From the NCBI GenBank assembly GCA_003762615.1, contig RIAZ01000036.1, positions 1 through 32,066 on the forward strand: DNA of 32,066 nucleotides, written 5' to 3'. The stretch is from Muribaculaceae bacterium Isolate-037 (Harlan) (GTDB taxonomy: Bacteria > Bacteroidota > Bacteroidia > Bacteroidales > Muribaculaceae). The notes beneath the pieces are model-generated. The model was given only the letters and a program-made list of their open reading frames with translations. It had not been told where the DNA came from and made no database searches. How positions within the stretch are numbered: position 1 is the first letter of the stretch; each line of letters begins with the position of its first letter. Made by a program: the position numbers and the translations under genes. This document shows positions 31,946 through 32,066 of this stretch, piece by piece.

Positions 31946-32066
<121 letters not shown>

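Overview
The window is chromosomal DNA from a member of the Bacteroidales, most likely the Muribaculaceae. It ends in the first ~120 bases of a 16S rRNA gene of Bacteroidales type. Promoters fit the Bacteroidota consensus (TTTG, about 20 bp, TAnnTTTG). Protein families are typical of the phylum: PcfJ/PcfK mobilisation proteins, DUF4250, a YpfJ-type protease and a DprA/thioesterase pair. The genus call is inference from the 16S start and general character.

Layout. (1) 1-207: the 3' end of an unidentified + strand reading frame. (2) 186-12929: a six-gene defence operon on the - strand. Read from its promoter near 13081-13112 it runs OLD-type ATPase/TOPRIM nuclease, HsdM, DUF1016 (PD-(D/E)XK) nuclease, HsdS, HsdR, and a 1011-residue WG-repeat protein. 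All five junctions are 3-base gaps or 1-4 base overlaps, so the genes are almost certainly co-transcribed and translationally coupled. (3) 13077-13736: a phosphodiester-glycosidase-like gene that has lost its 5' end at the operon border and has an in-frame amber codon. (4) 13737-17135: a leftover conjugative-element module (PcfK, PcfJ, three small proteins) and a 660-bp stretch with no convincing gene. (5) 17242-17947: a HigB/HigA toxin-antitoxin pair with its own promoter.

(6) 17948-21540 is a scar zone. It holds a promoter-terminator unit that may encode a small RNA and contains a tRNA-Ser-like 3' end, inverted repeats like those at integrative element ends, intact msrB, a frameshifted regulator, a flavodoxin-fold quinone reductase followed by a short DXS-like fragment, a broken flavodoxin gene, an intact HxlR regulator and a second fragment of higA. 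(7) 21539-28559 is ordinary core-like sequence: HAD phosphatase, nucleoside phosphorylase, DprA, acyl-CoA thioesterase, a small membrane protein, a secreted C45-type Ntn hydrolase, DUF4250 and a zinc metalloprotease, with two large back-to-back hairpins at 27544-27684. (8) 28560-31514 carries an SGNH hydrolase plus MBOAT acyltransferase pair, probably for O-acetylation of a surface polysaccharide. (9) 31515-32066 is an rRNA operon promoter, leader and 16S start.

The most interesting system is the operon at 186-12929. A Type I restriction-modification core carries two further nuclease-type proteins (OLD/TOPRIM and DUF1016) and a coupled giant WG-repeat protein with an acidic tail. I do not know a named defence system with this composition. 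The individual families are known; the combined role is inference.
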